A stretch of DNA of 36,497 nt from Pirellulales bacterium (GTDB lineage Bacteria; Planctomycetota; Planctomycetia; Pirellulales; JAICIG01), in the NCBI GenBank assembly GCA_025927475.1, contig JAICLL010000050.1, forward strand, positions 1 to 36,497, given 5' to 3'. The notes beneath the pieces were generated by a model, which was given only the letters and a program-made list of their open reading frames with translations, ran no database searches and was not told the origin of the DNA. The translations under genes were made by a program, and so were the position numbers. This document shows, in pieces, positions 25,146 through 33,076 of this stretch (positions within the stretch are counted from its first letter, which is position 1; each line of letters opens with the position of its first letter).

Positions 25146-26123
25146 ATGGTTCGCTTCGCCGCCTTCAGCATCGGTTGCTTTGTCCTGAGTTTCGTGACGG
25201 TGGGCCAACCCCCGATGGCCAGCGCCGCCGACTTCTCACTCAAGAAGCACGAGCGGGGAGTGCGCGTCGAGATCGATGGACAGCTCTTTACCGAGTATCT
25301 GATCGCTACCGGGCCCAAGCCCATTCTCTGGCCCGTCATTGGTCCAACCGGCGCGGAAATGACCCGCGCCTTTCCAATGGAGCAGCGAGAAGGCGAAAAA
25401 CACGACCATCCGCATCAGCGGTCGGTGTGGTTCACTCATGGCGACGTCAACGGCATCGACTTTTGGAGCGAGAACGGCGACCACGGCTCGATCGCCCATC
25501 GCGAATATCTAAAGACCTCGGCCGACGGTGAACGAGCCGTCATCGCCACCCGCAACGACTGGCTCGATCACGATGGCAAGAAGGTGCTCGAAGATGAGCG
25601 GACGCTAACGTTCCGCGCGGACGATCAGCAGCGCTCGATCGACTTCGACATCGTGCTGCGCGCCACCGCAGGGCCTGTCACGTTCGGCGACACGAAAGAA
25701 GGCTCGATGGGCGTGCGCATTCCGACGGTGATGGATCTGAACAGTAATCAAGGCGGGCATATCGTCACCAGCGAAGGCCTGACCGACAAGGCCGCCTGGG
25801 GCAAGCCCGCCGCCTGGGTCGATTACCATGGTCCGGTCGATGGCGCCGTGGTGGGCATCGCCATTCTCAACCACCCCGGCAGCTTTCGCTATCCGACGCG
25901 CTGGCACGTGCGCGACTACGGGCTGTTTGCGGCCAATCCGTTCGGGCTGAAAGATTTTGTGGGCGACAACAACGCCGACCACGCCTACCGGCTCGAGCCG
26001 GGCAAATCGTTCGCGTTGCGCTATCGCATCATTTTGCACCGCGGAGATCACGAGGCGGCGAAGATCAAAGCCGCCTTCGAGAAATACGCATCTGTAGGGG
26101 ACGGACTCCGTGCCGTTCCGTGA
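25146..26123 (+). CDS. Exported PmoA-like (PF14100/DUF6807) protein
   Basis: A 325-residue protein with a signal peptide (cleavage near ASAADF). It has the PF14100 pattern: a beta strand with VRVEIDGQLFTEYLIA, then KPILWPVIGPTGAEMTRAFP, the histidine-rich KHDHPHQRSVWFTHGDVNGI and later TVMDLNSNQGG. The name methane oxygenase PmoA attached to this family is misleading; planctomycete members are exported and more likely act on sugars or other polymers, which is inference. The last ten residues (SVGDGLRAVP) and the stop come from an inverted-repeat element, so the natural 3' end has been replaced. The gene is flanked by direct copies of a MITE-like element. Confidence 0.88.
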   Translation: MVRFAAFSIGCFVLSFVTVGQPPMASAADFSLKKHERGVRVEIDGQLFTEYLIATGPKPILWPVIGPTGAEMTRAFPMEQREGEKHDHPHQRSVWFTHGDVNGIDFWSENGDHGSIAHREYLKTSADGERAVIATRNDWLDHDGKKVLEDERTLTFRADDQQRSIDFDIVLRATAGPVTFGDTKEGSMGVRIPTVMDLNSNQGGHIVTSEGLTDKAAWGKPAAWVDYHGPVDGAVVGIAILNHPGSFRYPTRWHVRDYGLFAANPFGLKDFVGDNNADHAYRLEPGKSFALRYRIILHRGDHEAAKIKAAFEKYASVGDGLRAVP

Positions 26124-26227
26124 ATTGCCAATTGACTTCGTTCCGCCTCTCCATGCGATCCGCCTAAGGGGGCGGGGCGACGTTGCGCCGCCCCTCGCGG
26201 AACGGCACGGAGTCCGTTCCCTACAGA
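26091..26227. repeat. Inverted-repeat element, copy 2, inside a gene end
   Basis: The arms 26091-26120 and 26198-26227 are inverted with one mismatch and share sequence with the element at 2981-3129. The left arm encodes the last residues and the TGA stop of the PmoA-like protein, so insertion or expansion here altered that gene. Confidence 0.85.
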
Positions 26228-26284
26228 CCCCGAATGCGAAGCGACCCCTCGCGTTCACCGCCGGCTGTCCGCTCGCCGTAGGCG

Positions 26285-26355
26285 GCTGGTGGCGGGGGCA
26301 GAGGCTTGCCGATGCCCCGGAAGCAAATCGGCCGGGGCATCGCTTAGGCGCTGCC
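26285..26355. repeat. GGGGCAT palindromic repeat next to MITE copy B
   Basis: This is nearly the exact reverse complement of 24907-24976 (GGGGGCAGAGGCTTGCCGAT, then GGGGCATCGCTTAGGC). It directly adjoins MITE copy B on its left side. Confidence 0.75.
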
Positions 26356-26768
26356 TGGGCTGCGCAAAATTCGCGGTTTGGGGGCTGATCTGCCTCCACG
26401 GTTTAGGCATGCTTTTGTTCCGGTAGCGCACTTGGTTTTGCCGTTTGGTTGCCACGGCCGAAAGGCCGCCTCTTAGCCGCAACGCGGCGTCATTCGATAG
26501 CCCAGGGCGCAGCCCTGGGTTTGCAATACGATAAATTGTCGTAAGCCCCAAGGGGGCGCCATTCCCGACAACTCGCCGCGCGTAACTCATGGAATCGCGC
26601 CCCGTTGGGGCTTACGACGATATTTGTTCACCGGTAACCCAGGGCTGCGCCCTGGGCTATCGAATGACGCACCTTCGGTGCTGGAAAACGGCAAACAAAC
26701 GCGCGACACGCGGGAACAGAAATAGAACCAGACCGGCACCCTGGCAGCCGAGCATTCTGCGCAGCCCA
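26356..26768. mobile_element. MITE-like element, copy B (413 bp)
   Basis: A direct repeat of 24495-24906. The end repeats are 26356-26370 and 26754-26768. The hairpin arms 26490-26519 and 26638-26667 are perfectly complementary over 30 bp. The exact pairing suggests a recent or maintained structure. Confidence 0.75.
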
Positions 26769-26886
26769 CGCTCTGGCCCAGCCATCGGGGCATCTGCCGA
26801 ACTTGTCTGTCAGACCCGGTCAGACGTTTGCGATGATCGCCGCGCTCGGCCGCGCGATCTCGCGGGCGTACGGGAACGGAGTGACT

Positions 26887-28353
26887 TCAGTCCCACCACC
26901 ACTGGCCGGGCTTGAGATGATCGAGCTGCGTGGCCTCGCGGACCTGCCCGACTTGTGAACCCTTGTCTTCCAGCAAATTCGCTGGTTCCAGCGCCGTCCG
27001 CGGCTCGATGTGCACGCCCCCGCCCACCGGAGTCAGCAGTTGGTTATTCTTCCAAACGCTCGTCACTACGGTCTCGACCTCGACAGGCGCGCGATAGGTC
27101 TGGACCGGCAGTAGCTCTTCGTCGCCGAAAGTCTCCATCTGCCAATTCGCCTTGCCGTAAAAATCTTCGCGCTGGATGTGGGCCGCCGCGATCGCCATTT
27201 CGACCATGGTGCGTAGCTGCGCGTAGATAGGCGTCTTGCGGGCGATCTCGGGATATTTCTGCGTGAAGCTCTTGGTAAAGGCCTGGCTGGCCCGGCTGCT
27301 GTTGCCGCGGCCCACACGCCGCCCGTCGGCCTGCACCACTTCGTCTTCGCCCACCAATTTGACTCCGTCGCCCACCAGCTCAATGGCCAGATGGTCGTCG
27401 CTCATCCGCACGCACTCATAGTCGGGCACGAAGTACCAACGCTGCAGCGCGCTGCGGCTGATCGTGGCGGGGTTGGCTCGATCGACAAAACTTGAAAAAC
27501 CGCCTCGGACTTGCGGGCGCTCCAGCCCGATGCCAATCAGCTTCATCCGGTAATCGGCTTCGACCAGCACCTGGGCGAAGTGCGTGTCGGGCGGAACGCC
27601 CAGCACACGCACTTTTTGCAGGCCCATGCTGTTGCGCAGCCCATCGACGATGTAGTCGGCGTCGTCCGGAGTGACTCCGCCGAGCTGCTTCAGAAACTGC
27701 TGCATGCGGGCCAGGCCCTCTTTGGTCGGGTCGATCGAGCAACCGATTACCGGGCCTTCCGATTTGTCGGGACCGTAGGTGCGCAAAGCCACCAGCAAGT
27801 CTTGCAACTCCAGCACCGGGCGGCCGCTTTGCATGCCGATCATATGACCGGCCAGATCTTGAAACCAACCTTCGACCGGGCCGGCGATGACGATGTCGCC
27901 CGAGTCGGGATAGAAAAACACATAGCGAATGCGCGTCAAGCCGGCGAGAAATCGCATTTCATCGCTGGGCCGGCGATTGTGATCGAGCGCGTCACGGACG
28001 GCCGCTTCGAGCCGCGTGAGCGAGATTTTACGCAGTGCATTGGGCTTGGCCAGATCGGCGTTGAGCGCGCGTTTGGCCGCGGCCAAGCGCTGCCGCGTCA
28101 GCCGCGCGCCCGGGTCGGCGTGAATGACTTTGCTTACGCGGCCGTCGCCATCGACCTCCAAACCGCTGAGCAAACCCTGCGGATCGATCAAAATGCCGGC
28201 GATGCCGTTGCTGCTGCCACTGCTGCCACTGCTGCCACTGCTGCCACTGCTGCCGCCCTGGGCGAGCAGATTGCCACCTTGCCAAAGGGCAACGCAGAAC
28301 ACAGCCGACGCAAGGGCGTATCGACCTGCGAGACGGATTGACGACAGAGACAT
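26887..28353 (-). CDS. DUF1598 exported protein with Gly-Ser repeat
   Basis: A 488-residue protein from ATG 28353, chosen because GAGG lies 7 bases upstream and a signal peptide starts there (MSLSSIRLAGRYALASAVFC). The family, DUF1598, is largely restricted to planctomycetes. Typical segments are GILIDPQGLLSGLEVDGDGR, LAGLTRIRYVFFYPDSGDIV, IAGPVEGWF, GCSIDPTKEGLARMQQFLKQ and RWYFVPDYECVRMS. A GSSGSSG repeat follows the signal peptide and is encoded by perfect 9-bp units. Function is unknown; export to the periplasm or paryphoplasm is expected. The C-terminus ends LKPGQWWWD. Confidence 0.9.
   Translation of the reverse strand: MSLSSIRLAGRYALASAVFCVALWQGGNLLAQGGSSGSSGSSGSSGSSNGIAGILIDPQGLLSGLEVDGDGRVSKVIHADPGARLTRQRLAAAKRALNADLAKPNALRKISLTRLEAAVRDALDHNRRPSDEMRFLAGLTRIRYVFFYPDSGDIVIAGPVEGWFQDLAGHMIGMQSGRPVLELQDLLVALRTYGPDKSEGPVIGCSIDPTKEGLARMQQFLKQLGGVTPDDADYIVDGLRNSMGLQKVRVLGVPPDTHFAQVLVEADYRMKLIGIGLERPQVRGGFSSFVDRANPATISRSALQRWYFVPDYECVRMSDDHLAIELVGDGVKLVGEDEVVQADGRRVGRGNSSRASQAFTKSFTQKYPEIARKTPIYAQLRTMVEMAIAAAHIQREDFYGKANWQMETFGDEELLPVQTYRAPVEVETVVTSVWKNNQLLTPVGGGVHIEPRTALEPANLLEDKGSQVGQVREATQLDHLKPGQWWWD
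28211..28255 (-). repeat. 9-bp tandem repeat (Ser-Ser-Gly units) in the DUF1598 gene
   Basis: Five units of CTGCTGCCA (last one CTGCTGCCG) encode a flexible Gly-Ser linker just after the signal peptide. Slippage would change the length without shifting the frame. Confidence 0.9.
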
Positions 28354-28526
28354 GAGCATTCCTCGGTGCGGCCAGGTATCCGGTACGCCCCCACCCGTCA
28401 GCAGACCTGCCGCCACGTGGGGGCGCTTGATGGACGACATTTTAGCGCGTTCGTTTGTTCATCTTAGTTGCCTGAGAGGGTGAAAGCAACAAAATGCCGC
28501 CACAGGCAGCACCCGCGCCAATCTGG

Positions 28527-28570
28527 CGTCAGCCGGCCATGTCGGGTCTGCGTCAGCCAGCCATGTCGGG
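28527..28570 (+). repeat. Two direct 20-bp repeats
   Basis: Two copies of CGTCAGCCNGCCATGTCGGG are separated by 4 bp. They lie in the region between the DUF1598 and pcm genes. Their role is unknown. Confidence 0.8.
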
Positions 28571-28705
28571 GTTTTTGGCGGTTTTTCCCTCCAGTTTCTG
28601 TGGGCAAGGTCTACCGTAGGATGGCCTTCCAGGCCGATTCAGGGCGTTCCAATTCCAACAAAACGTCAATCCTGCGCAGCCCAGCCAGAGCCGTAGCGGC
28701 GACCT

Positions 28706-28845
28706 AGCCCGGATGATTCATCAGCCCCCGGGTTGTCCGAGCCACGGAGGTCTTACACCAACCCGAAGCGCAAGCGAGGCAAGTTCGTTGCGCGTCCTCG
28801 CTTTACGCTTCGGGTTTGGCGTGGGCTGATGAATCATCCGGGCTG
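28706..28845. repeat. Nested palindrome, NPKRKRG type
   Basis: The outer arms 28706-28727 and 28824-28845 are perfectly complementary over 22 bp (AGCCCGGATGATTCATCAGC...). An inner pair with ACCCGAAGCGCAAGCGAGG (28757-28780 against 28797-28822) belongs to the same type as 36308-36383. One element seems to have inserted in another, giving a very long hairpin 3' of the pcm gene. Confidence 0.8.
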
Positions 28846-28904
28846 GGGCGTACGTGCTTCGCCGTGCGCAGGGCGACAGGGGGCATGGCAGCCCGACGCG
28901 GGGC

Positions 28905-30158
28905 CTATTTCGCGGCTGGCACGACGCGAATGTCGTCGAACGAGATTTCGCCTGTCGCCCCGGCCAGGCCGATGTAGAGCACCGCCACGCGGGCCTCTTT
29001 GGGTACGGGCAACCGATCGTGCTTTTCGACCCAGTCGAATGTGCCCGTCCAAGGCCCCAGCCCCTCGCTATCGATCGGCGCTCGGTTTTCATCGTAATAG
29101 TTCAGGATCAACCGCGGGCGTTGAGTGGGGTGAAGCAGGGGCGGGCGGATGTCGCGCCCGCGCACCCAGACGCTGACATCCAGTTCGCGCACCTTCCGGC
29201 CATCGACGCCAAAGGCTTGCAGGGCTTGGGCGAACTTGCCCGACTCGCGGCTCGCGCAGGTCAGAAACTGCCGCCCCTCGGGCGCCCGGTCGCTCTGTTC
29301 GAGCCGCCCGCGCCGCACGTAATACCAGCCGTCGGGCACGCCCGCAATCAGCGTCGATCGCTCCATGCCGCCGTTGACAATCGCCGGATGCTCGGCGTCG
29401 TATTGCACCCGCCGCAGGCTTTCGGCGGTGCCGGTCATCGGCACAAACATGGTTGCTTCCAGCGCCTCGCGTTTCAGTTTGCCGCGCACCTTGTGAAAGA
29501 GATACAGCACCTGTTGAAACCGCTGCCCGACGGGCACAATCATCCGCCCGCCTTCGCGCAACTGATCGACCAGCGGCTGTGGAATGTTTTCCGGCGAGCA
29601 GGTGACGATGATCTTGTCGAATGGCGCCTTTTCAGGCCAGCCCTGAAAGCCGTCGCCGATCTTGGTGTTGATGTTCTTGTAGTTCAGCCGGTTGAGCGTC
29701 TGCCGGGCGCGGATGCCCAGCGGCTCTTGGATTTCGATGGTATAGACTTCTTTGACCAGCGGGCTGAGCACCGCCGACTGGTAGCCGCTGCCGGTGCCGA
29801 TTTCGAGCACCCGGTCGGTGGGCTGTGGATCGAGACGTTCCGTCATTGAGGCCACGACAAAGGGCGGCGAGATGGTCTGCCCGTGGCCAATGGGGATGGC
29901 CATGTCGTAATACGCTTGCTTGCGATCGGCCTCGGGCACAAACTCGTGCCGCGGGGTGGCCCGCATGGCGGCGATGACGCGGGGATTTTTCACACCAGCG
30001 GCCACGACGGCCTCATCGACCATCTGGTTGCGAAGGTCGGCCATCCGATCCGCCGCCGCGGCGGGGCGGGCGAGCGCGGCGATGAACAGACTGGAAAGGA
30101 TGGCGCAAGCGGTGGGCAACCAGATGCATTGGCACCTGACGGATGATAGGTATGGCAT
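28905..30158 (-). CDS. pcm: Exported protein-L-isoaspartate methyltransferase fusion
   Basis: Residues 40-235 are a PCMT domain that uses S-adenosylmethionine to methylate isoaspartyl residues in damaged proteins. Evidence is RVIAAMRATPRHEFVPEADR, YYDMAIPIGHGQTISPPFVV and motif I VLEIGTGSGY (117-126). Two parts are unusual. A signal-peptide-like N-terminus (to about residue 36) suggests export. The C-terminal extension (about 250-417, with WYYVRRGRLEQSDRAPEGRQ and ISFDDIRVV) looks like a beta-sandwich, carbohydrate-binding type domain. A strong GGAGGT ribosome binding site lies 8 bases before ATG 30158. How an exported enzyme gets S-adenosylmethionine is unclear, so the leader could instead be a membrane anchor. 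Confidence 0.9.
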   Translation of the reverse strand: MPYLSSVRCQCIWLPTACAILSSLFIAALARPAAAADRMADLRNQMVDEAVVAAGVKNPRVIAAMRATPRHEFVPEADRKQAYYDMAIPIGHGQTISPPFVVASMTERLDPQPTDRVLEIGTGSGYQSAVLSPLVKEVYTIEIQEPLGIRARQTLNRLNYKNINTKIGDGFQGWPEKAPFDKIIVTCSPENIPQPLVDQLREGGRMIVPVGQRFQQVLYLFHKVRGKLKREALEATMFVPMTGTAESLRRVQYDAEHPAIVNGGMERSTLIAGVPDGWYYVRRGRLEQSDRAPEGRQFLTCASRESGKFAQALQAFGVDGRKVRELDVSVWVRGRDIRPPLLHPTQRPRLILNYYDENRAPIDSEGLGPWTGTFDWVEKHDRLPVPKEARVAVLYIGLAGATGEISFDDIRVVPAAK

Positions 30159-30254
30159 GACGTTTACCTCCGTGTGTGCCGTGGGGGGCTTTTGGCAACG
30201 CCGTCAGTATACCAGCGGTGGCCGCCGACTGTCTTCATCGGCGCCTACGAGCGT

Positions 30255-30482
30255 TTAAGCCGCTCCGACCGCGACATAGACCTTACCCTTTTGACGTAAC
30301 CACTCGACATCGCCTCGCTCCGCATATTCGTGAATTTCGCGGAGGAGTTGAACCGTTTCGGATTCGTAGCAAGGCTCACTAGGATCGTCGACAGGTATGA
30401 CCACCTCGACGTCAACGGCGATGACGTATTTATCCGTGTGGATCAGTCGTGTCCGCTTGAGGCGCTTGCCGGGTATGCGCAT
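30255..30482 (-). CDS. Small protein of unknown function downstream of rpoD
   Basis: A 75-residue protein from ATG 30482, chosen because AAAGGA lies 6 bases upstream. The product (MRIPGKRLKRTRLIHTDKYV, then IPVDDPSEPCYESETVQLL and a helix ending DVEWLRQKGKVYVAV) is mixed beta/alpha with a basic start. I do not recognise a family. It follows rpoD by 54 bp on the same strand and may be co-transcribed. Length and codon use look coding. Confidence 0.7.
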   Translation of the reverse strand: MRIPGKRLKRTRLIHTDKYVIAVDVEVVIPVDDPSEPCYESETVQLLREIHEYAERGDVEWLRQKGKVYVAVGAA

Positions 30483-30536
30483 AAATCGTCCTTTAGTCAA
30501 AAAAATGCACCGTTACCAACTTATTCCCATTGGCGG

Positions 30537-32204
30537 CTACGCGAACTCGACCTCATCAATAAATCCCGCCAGGCGGCGCGAGCGGATGGGGTGCTGCAGC
30601 TTGCGAACGGCCTTGGCCTCGATCTGCCGCACGCGCTCCCGCGTGACCGAGAAAATCTTGCCCACCTCTTCCAAGGTGTAAGAATATCCGTCGGTCAGTC
30701 CATATCGCAATCGCAGGATTTCGCGCTCGCGGTAGTTCAGCTCCGACAGTGCGTCGGCCAGCCGCTGCTTGAGCATGGTCTGCGTCATGTCTTGCAAGGG
30801 GTCTACGTCGCGGTGGTCTTCGACAAACTCGCCAAAAAAGCTGTCGTCATGGTCGCCCACCGGCTGATCGAGCGAAAGCGGCTGGCGCGTCATCTTCAGC
30901 ACGCAACGCGCTTCCTCCACGGTCAGGCCGGTTTCCTTGGCGGTTTCTTCGACGGTCGGTTCGCGGCCATGCTGCTGCAGCCAGTCGCGGGTCAGCTCGC
31001 GCACCCGGCCCATGGTCTCGATCATGTGTACCGGCAGGCGGATGGTGCGGCTCTGGTCGGCAATGGCCCGCGTGATGGCCTGGCGAATCCACCAGGTGGC
31101 GTAGGTCGAAAACTTGAAACCGCGGCCATGTTCGAATTTATCAACCGCCCGCATCAGGCCGGTGTTGCCCTCTTGAATCAGGTCTAAGAAGCTGAGGCCG
31201 CGATTGCGGTAGCGTTTGGCAATCGAAACCACCAGCCGCAGGTTGCCCGCCGAGAGCACCCGCTTGGCGGCGTCGTAGGCTTTCAGGCAGTCCTGGGTGT
31301 TGGCGGTCCGCGTGCGCAGCGAGGTCGGGCTTTCCAGGGTGATTTGCATCAGGTGGCGCAGGTCGCCGCGCAACTGGGCGATCTGGGCCGCCGGCCCATG
31401 GTTCTTGCGCAACTGATTGATCTGGTCGAGCAGGTCGTCCATGCGGCGCGAGATCTCGCCCAGTTTTTCCATCAAGGGCTGGAGCCGCTGGGTTCGCAGA
31501 TCGAGTTCCTCGACCAACCGCACGGCTTTGTAGCGGCGGCGCATCAGCCGCCGCCAGGCCGCCCGCCGCTCGGCCATGCGGACGCGCTTGCTGATGGCGA
31601 TCCGGAAATCGCGCTGGTTCAGCCGGAGCAGATGATCGAGCGTCTTCAGGTTCGGCAGCAGCCGGGCCATGATGCGTTTTTTCTGGGCGGCGTCGGTCAC
31701 CGAGACATCGACGGTGCGGTCGAGCCGCAATTCGCCGTCGCGCACCTTTTTCAACAGTGCCACCGCGCCCTGCAACATAAAATCGTTGGCCAGCAGCGTC
31801 AGTCGATATTTGCGGCGGGTGCGGTCGATCTGCTTGGCCGAATCGATTTCTTCGGCGCGGGTGAGCAGCGGGATTTCGCCCATCTGCATCAGGTAGATCC
31901 GCACGGGGTCTTCAATGCGGTCGCTGCCCACGCTGCCGGCCAGCTCTTGATCGCCAAAGTCGTTGGCATCGTCGTCGGCCGGCGATTCGTCGTCGGCGTG
32001 GTCTTCGATGTCGTCAATTTCGTGGTCTTCAACGTGCGCCGGCGAGGGGAGCGTGTCGGAACGCTCTTCGTCGAAATCGAGGCCCAGCGACGGCGTGCGC
32101 CCCTTGGGCGGACGCTTGACGGGCGGCTTCTCGGCAGCCTTGTGAATGGGCTGACGCAGGCGGTCCTTTCGATCGACGCGGACGTGCTTGGAGGTCTTGG
32201 CCAA
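30537..32204 (-). CDS. rpoD: Primary RNA polymerase sigma factor
   Basis: A 555-residue sigma-70. I start at TTG 32204, with AAAGGA 8 bases upstream; the open frame runs 77 codons further 5' but that part is not sigma-like. Residues 59-86 are very acidic, as in region 1.1. Region 1.2 reads [20 protein letters not shown] (from about 99). Region 2 is at about 321-393 ([20 protein letters not shown], then [20 protein letters not shown]), region 3 follows, and region 4.2 ([20 protein letters not shown]) is at about 510-530. Regions 2.4 and 4.2 are complete, so standard -10/-35 recognition is expected. A charged non-conserved region lies between 1.2 and 2. Confidence 0.95.
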   Translation of the reverse strand: MAKTSKHVRVDRKDRLRQPIHKAAEKPPVKRPPKGRTPSLGLDFDEERSDTLPSPAHVEDHEIDDIEDHADDESPADDDANDFGDQELAGSVGSDRIEDPVRIYLMQMGEIPLLTRAEEIDSAKQIDRTRRKYRLTLLANDFMLQGAVALLKKVRDGELRLDRTVDVSVTDAAQKKRIMARLLPNLKTLDHLLRLNQRDFRIAISKRVRMAERRAAWRRLMRRRYKAVRLVEELDLRTQRLQPLMEKLGEISRRMDDLLDQINQLRKNHGPAAQIAQLRGDLRHLMQITLESPTSLRTRTANTQDCLKAYDAAKRVLSAGNLRLVVSIAKRYRNRGLSFLDLIQEGNTGLMRAVDKFEHGRGFKFSTYATWWIRQAITRAIADQSRTIRLPVHMIETMGRVRELTRDWLQQHGREPTVEETAKETGLTVEEARCVLKMTRQPLSLDQPVGDHDDSFFGEFVEDHRDVDPLQDMTQTMLKQRLADALSELNYREREILRLRYGLTDGYSYTLEEVGKIFSVTRERVRQIEAKAVRKLQHPIRSRRLAGFIDEVEFA

Positions 32205-32605
32205 GGTGTTTGTCCTTTTTCGAGAGTGACGTTGGTCTGCCGGCGGCGATTGCGACTGGAAGGTGGGCCGGCGGTTCAGGCTTCGATGGTCACTCGATAA
32301 AGCACGCGCGGTGCCAACGGGCCCGCCCGAGGGCGGCGAGAAGGCGCAAGTGCTTGCGGACGTTGCAGTTCCGGGCGATGGCATTCGCCCCAAGCGAGGC
32401 TGGGTGGCGGCGGCATTGTTGCCGGGCGGCATCATTGCGGCGCCGTTCGTTGCGGCAGAGCAACGCGGTGGCTAAATGCCCAGGCCGGAAAATGCCAGAT
32501 TTTGGGCGGCCTCGGAAGCTGCTATCCTATATCGGTAGGGCCGCAACATCAGTAGGGCCGCGATGATTCTTGCCATTGGTAATTATGCCAGCCAAGGATC
32601 ACTCA
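32205..32605. other. Divergent intergenic region between rpoD and xisI
   Basis: 401 bp without a gene. It must hold the rpoD promoter; I see no convincing box. Near 32535-32563 the unit AGTAGGGCCGC/GGTAGGGCCGC is duplicated. I looked for a xisH gene beside xisI and found none. Confidence 0.55.
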
Positions 32606-32956
32606 ATGGATCGAGTAACGACGGACGCCGTGACCCTTTATCGCGAACAAGTTCAGCGGCTGATGCACGAATACGGCCAATACAAGCCCTCGTTCGGCGA
32701 AATCGAAGTTGAGGTGATTTGCGATCCGGTGAACGATCATTATGAATTGATGCATGCCGGCTGGAACGGGTAGCGCCGCATCCACGGCTGCGTTTTGCAC
32801 GTCGATATCCGGGACGGCAAGATTTGGATCCAGCACGACGGCACCGAAGGTGGCATCGCCGATCGGTTAGTCGAGGCGGGCGTTCCGAAACACGATATCG
32901 TGTTGGGGTTCCACTCGCCGTTCAAAAGGCAATTCACCGAGTTCGGGCAAGGATAG
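32606..32956 (+). pseudogene. xisI: xisI-like gene with one in-frame amber codon
   Basis: The frame from ATG 32606 (AAGGA at 32594-32598) encodes an XisI family protein (fdxN element excision controlling factor, PF08869). The first part has LMHEYGQYKPSFGEIEVEVI, DPVNDHYELMHAGWNG. A TAG at 32771-32773 (codon 56) then falls where the family has Gln (GWNGQRRxxGC). After it the same frame continues without another stop for 60 codons: RRIHGCVLHVDIRDGKIWIQ, HDGTEGGIADRLVEAGVPKH and DIVLGFHSPFKRQF, ending at TAG 32954. Thus the gene is whole but for one CAG-to-TAG change. XisI normally pairs with XisH, an endonuclease-like protein; no xisH is present. Confidence 0.85.
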
Positions 32957-32973
32957 CGCGGGTCATTTCCAGC

Positions 32974-32998
32974 GGTAGTCCCGGCCCTTGTGGCCGGC
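32974..32998. repeat. GTCCCGGCCCTTGTGGCCGG repeat, copy 1
   Basis: A 25-bp unit beginning GGTAGTCCC with a hairpin core CCGGCC-CTTGT-GGCCGG. Further copies are at 34433-34457 and 34524-34548. It lies 17 bp behind the xisI stop. Confidence 0.85.
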
Positions 32999-33076
32999 CG
33001 CGGCGGCTGGTCCACATGCCGATGCCGAATGTCAACACCGATCAGCGCCGTTGCCGCATTTGTCGCCCAACGCCGA

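Larger units (their letters stand above)
26124..26886. other. Repeat-filled intergenic region after the PmoA-like gene
   Basis: 763 bp without a gene. It holds the right half of an inverted-repeat element, a GGGGCAT palindrome (26285-26355) and MITE copy B (26356-26768). About 115 bp remain before the stop of the DUF1598 gene, with a short TCAGACCCGGTCAGACG duplication (26811-26828 region). Confidence 0.7.
28354..28904. other. Intergenic region with repeats
   Basis: 551 bp without a gene. It holds a 20-bp direct repeat (28527-28546 and 28551-28570), a TGCGCAGCCCAGCCAGAGCC fragment like the MITE end (near 28675-28693), and a nested palindrome (28706-28845). The open frame reading NPKRKRG here is a by-product of the palindrome. 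Confidence 0.7.

Noticed and set aside
25146..26123. Particulate methane monooxygenase subunit
   Set aside because: Only the Pfam label PmoA suggests this. The protein is exported, not a multi-helix membrane protein, and no pmoB or pmoC is near.
28211..28255. Possible CRISPR array
   Set aside because: Units are 9 bp, tandem without spacers and in frame within a protein; the TGAACCC arrays are likewise spacer-free.
28733..29176. Plus-strand frame reading TNPKRKRG
   Set aside because: The sequence comes from the palindromic repeat and then from the antisense of pcm; such products are common annotation errors.
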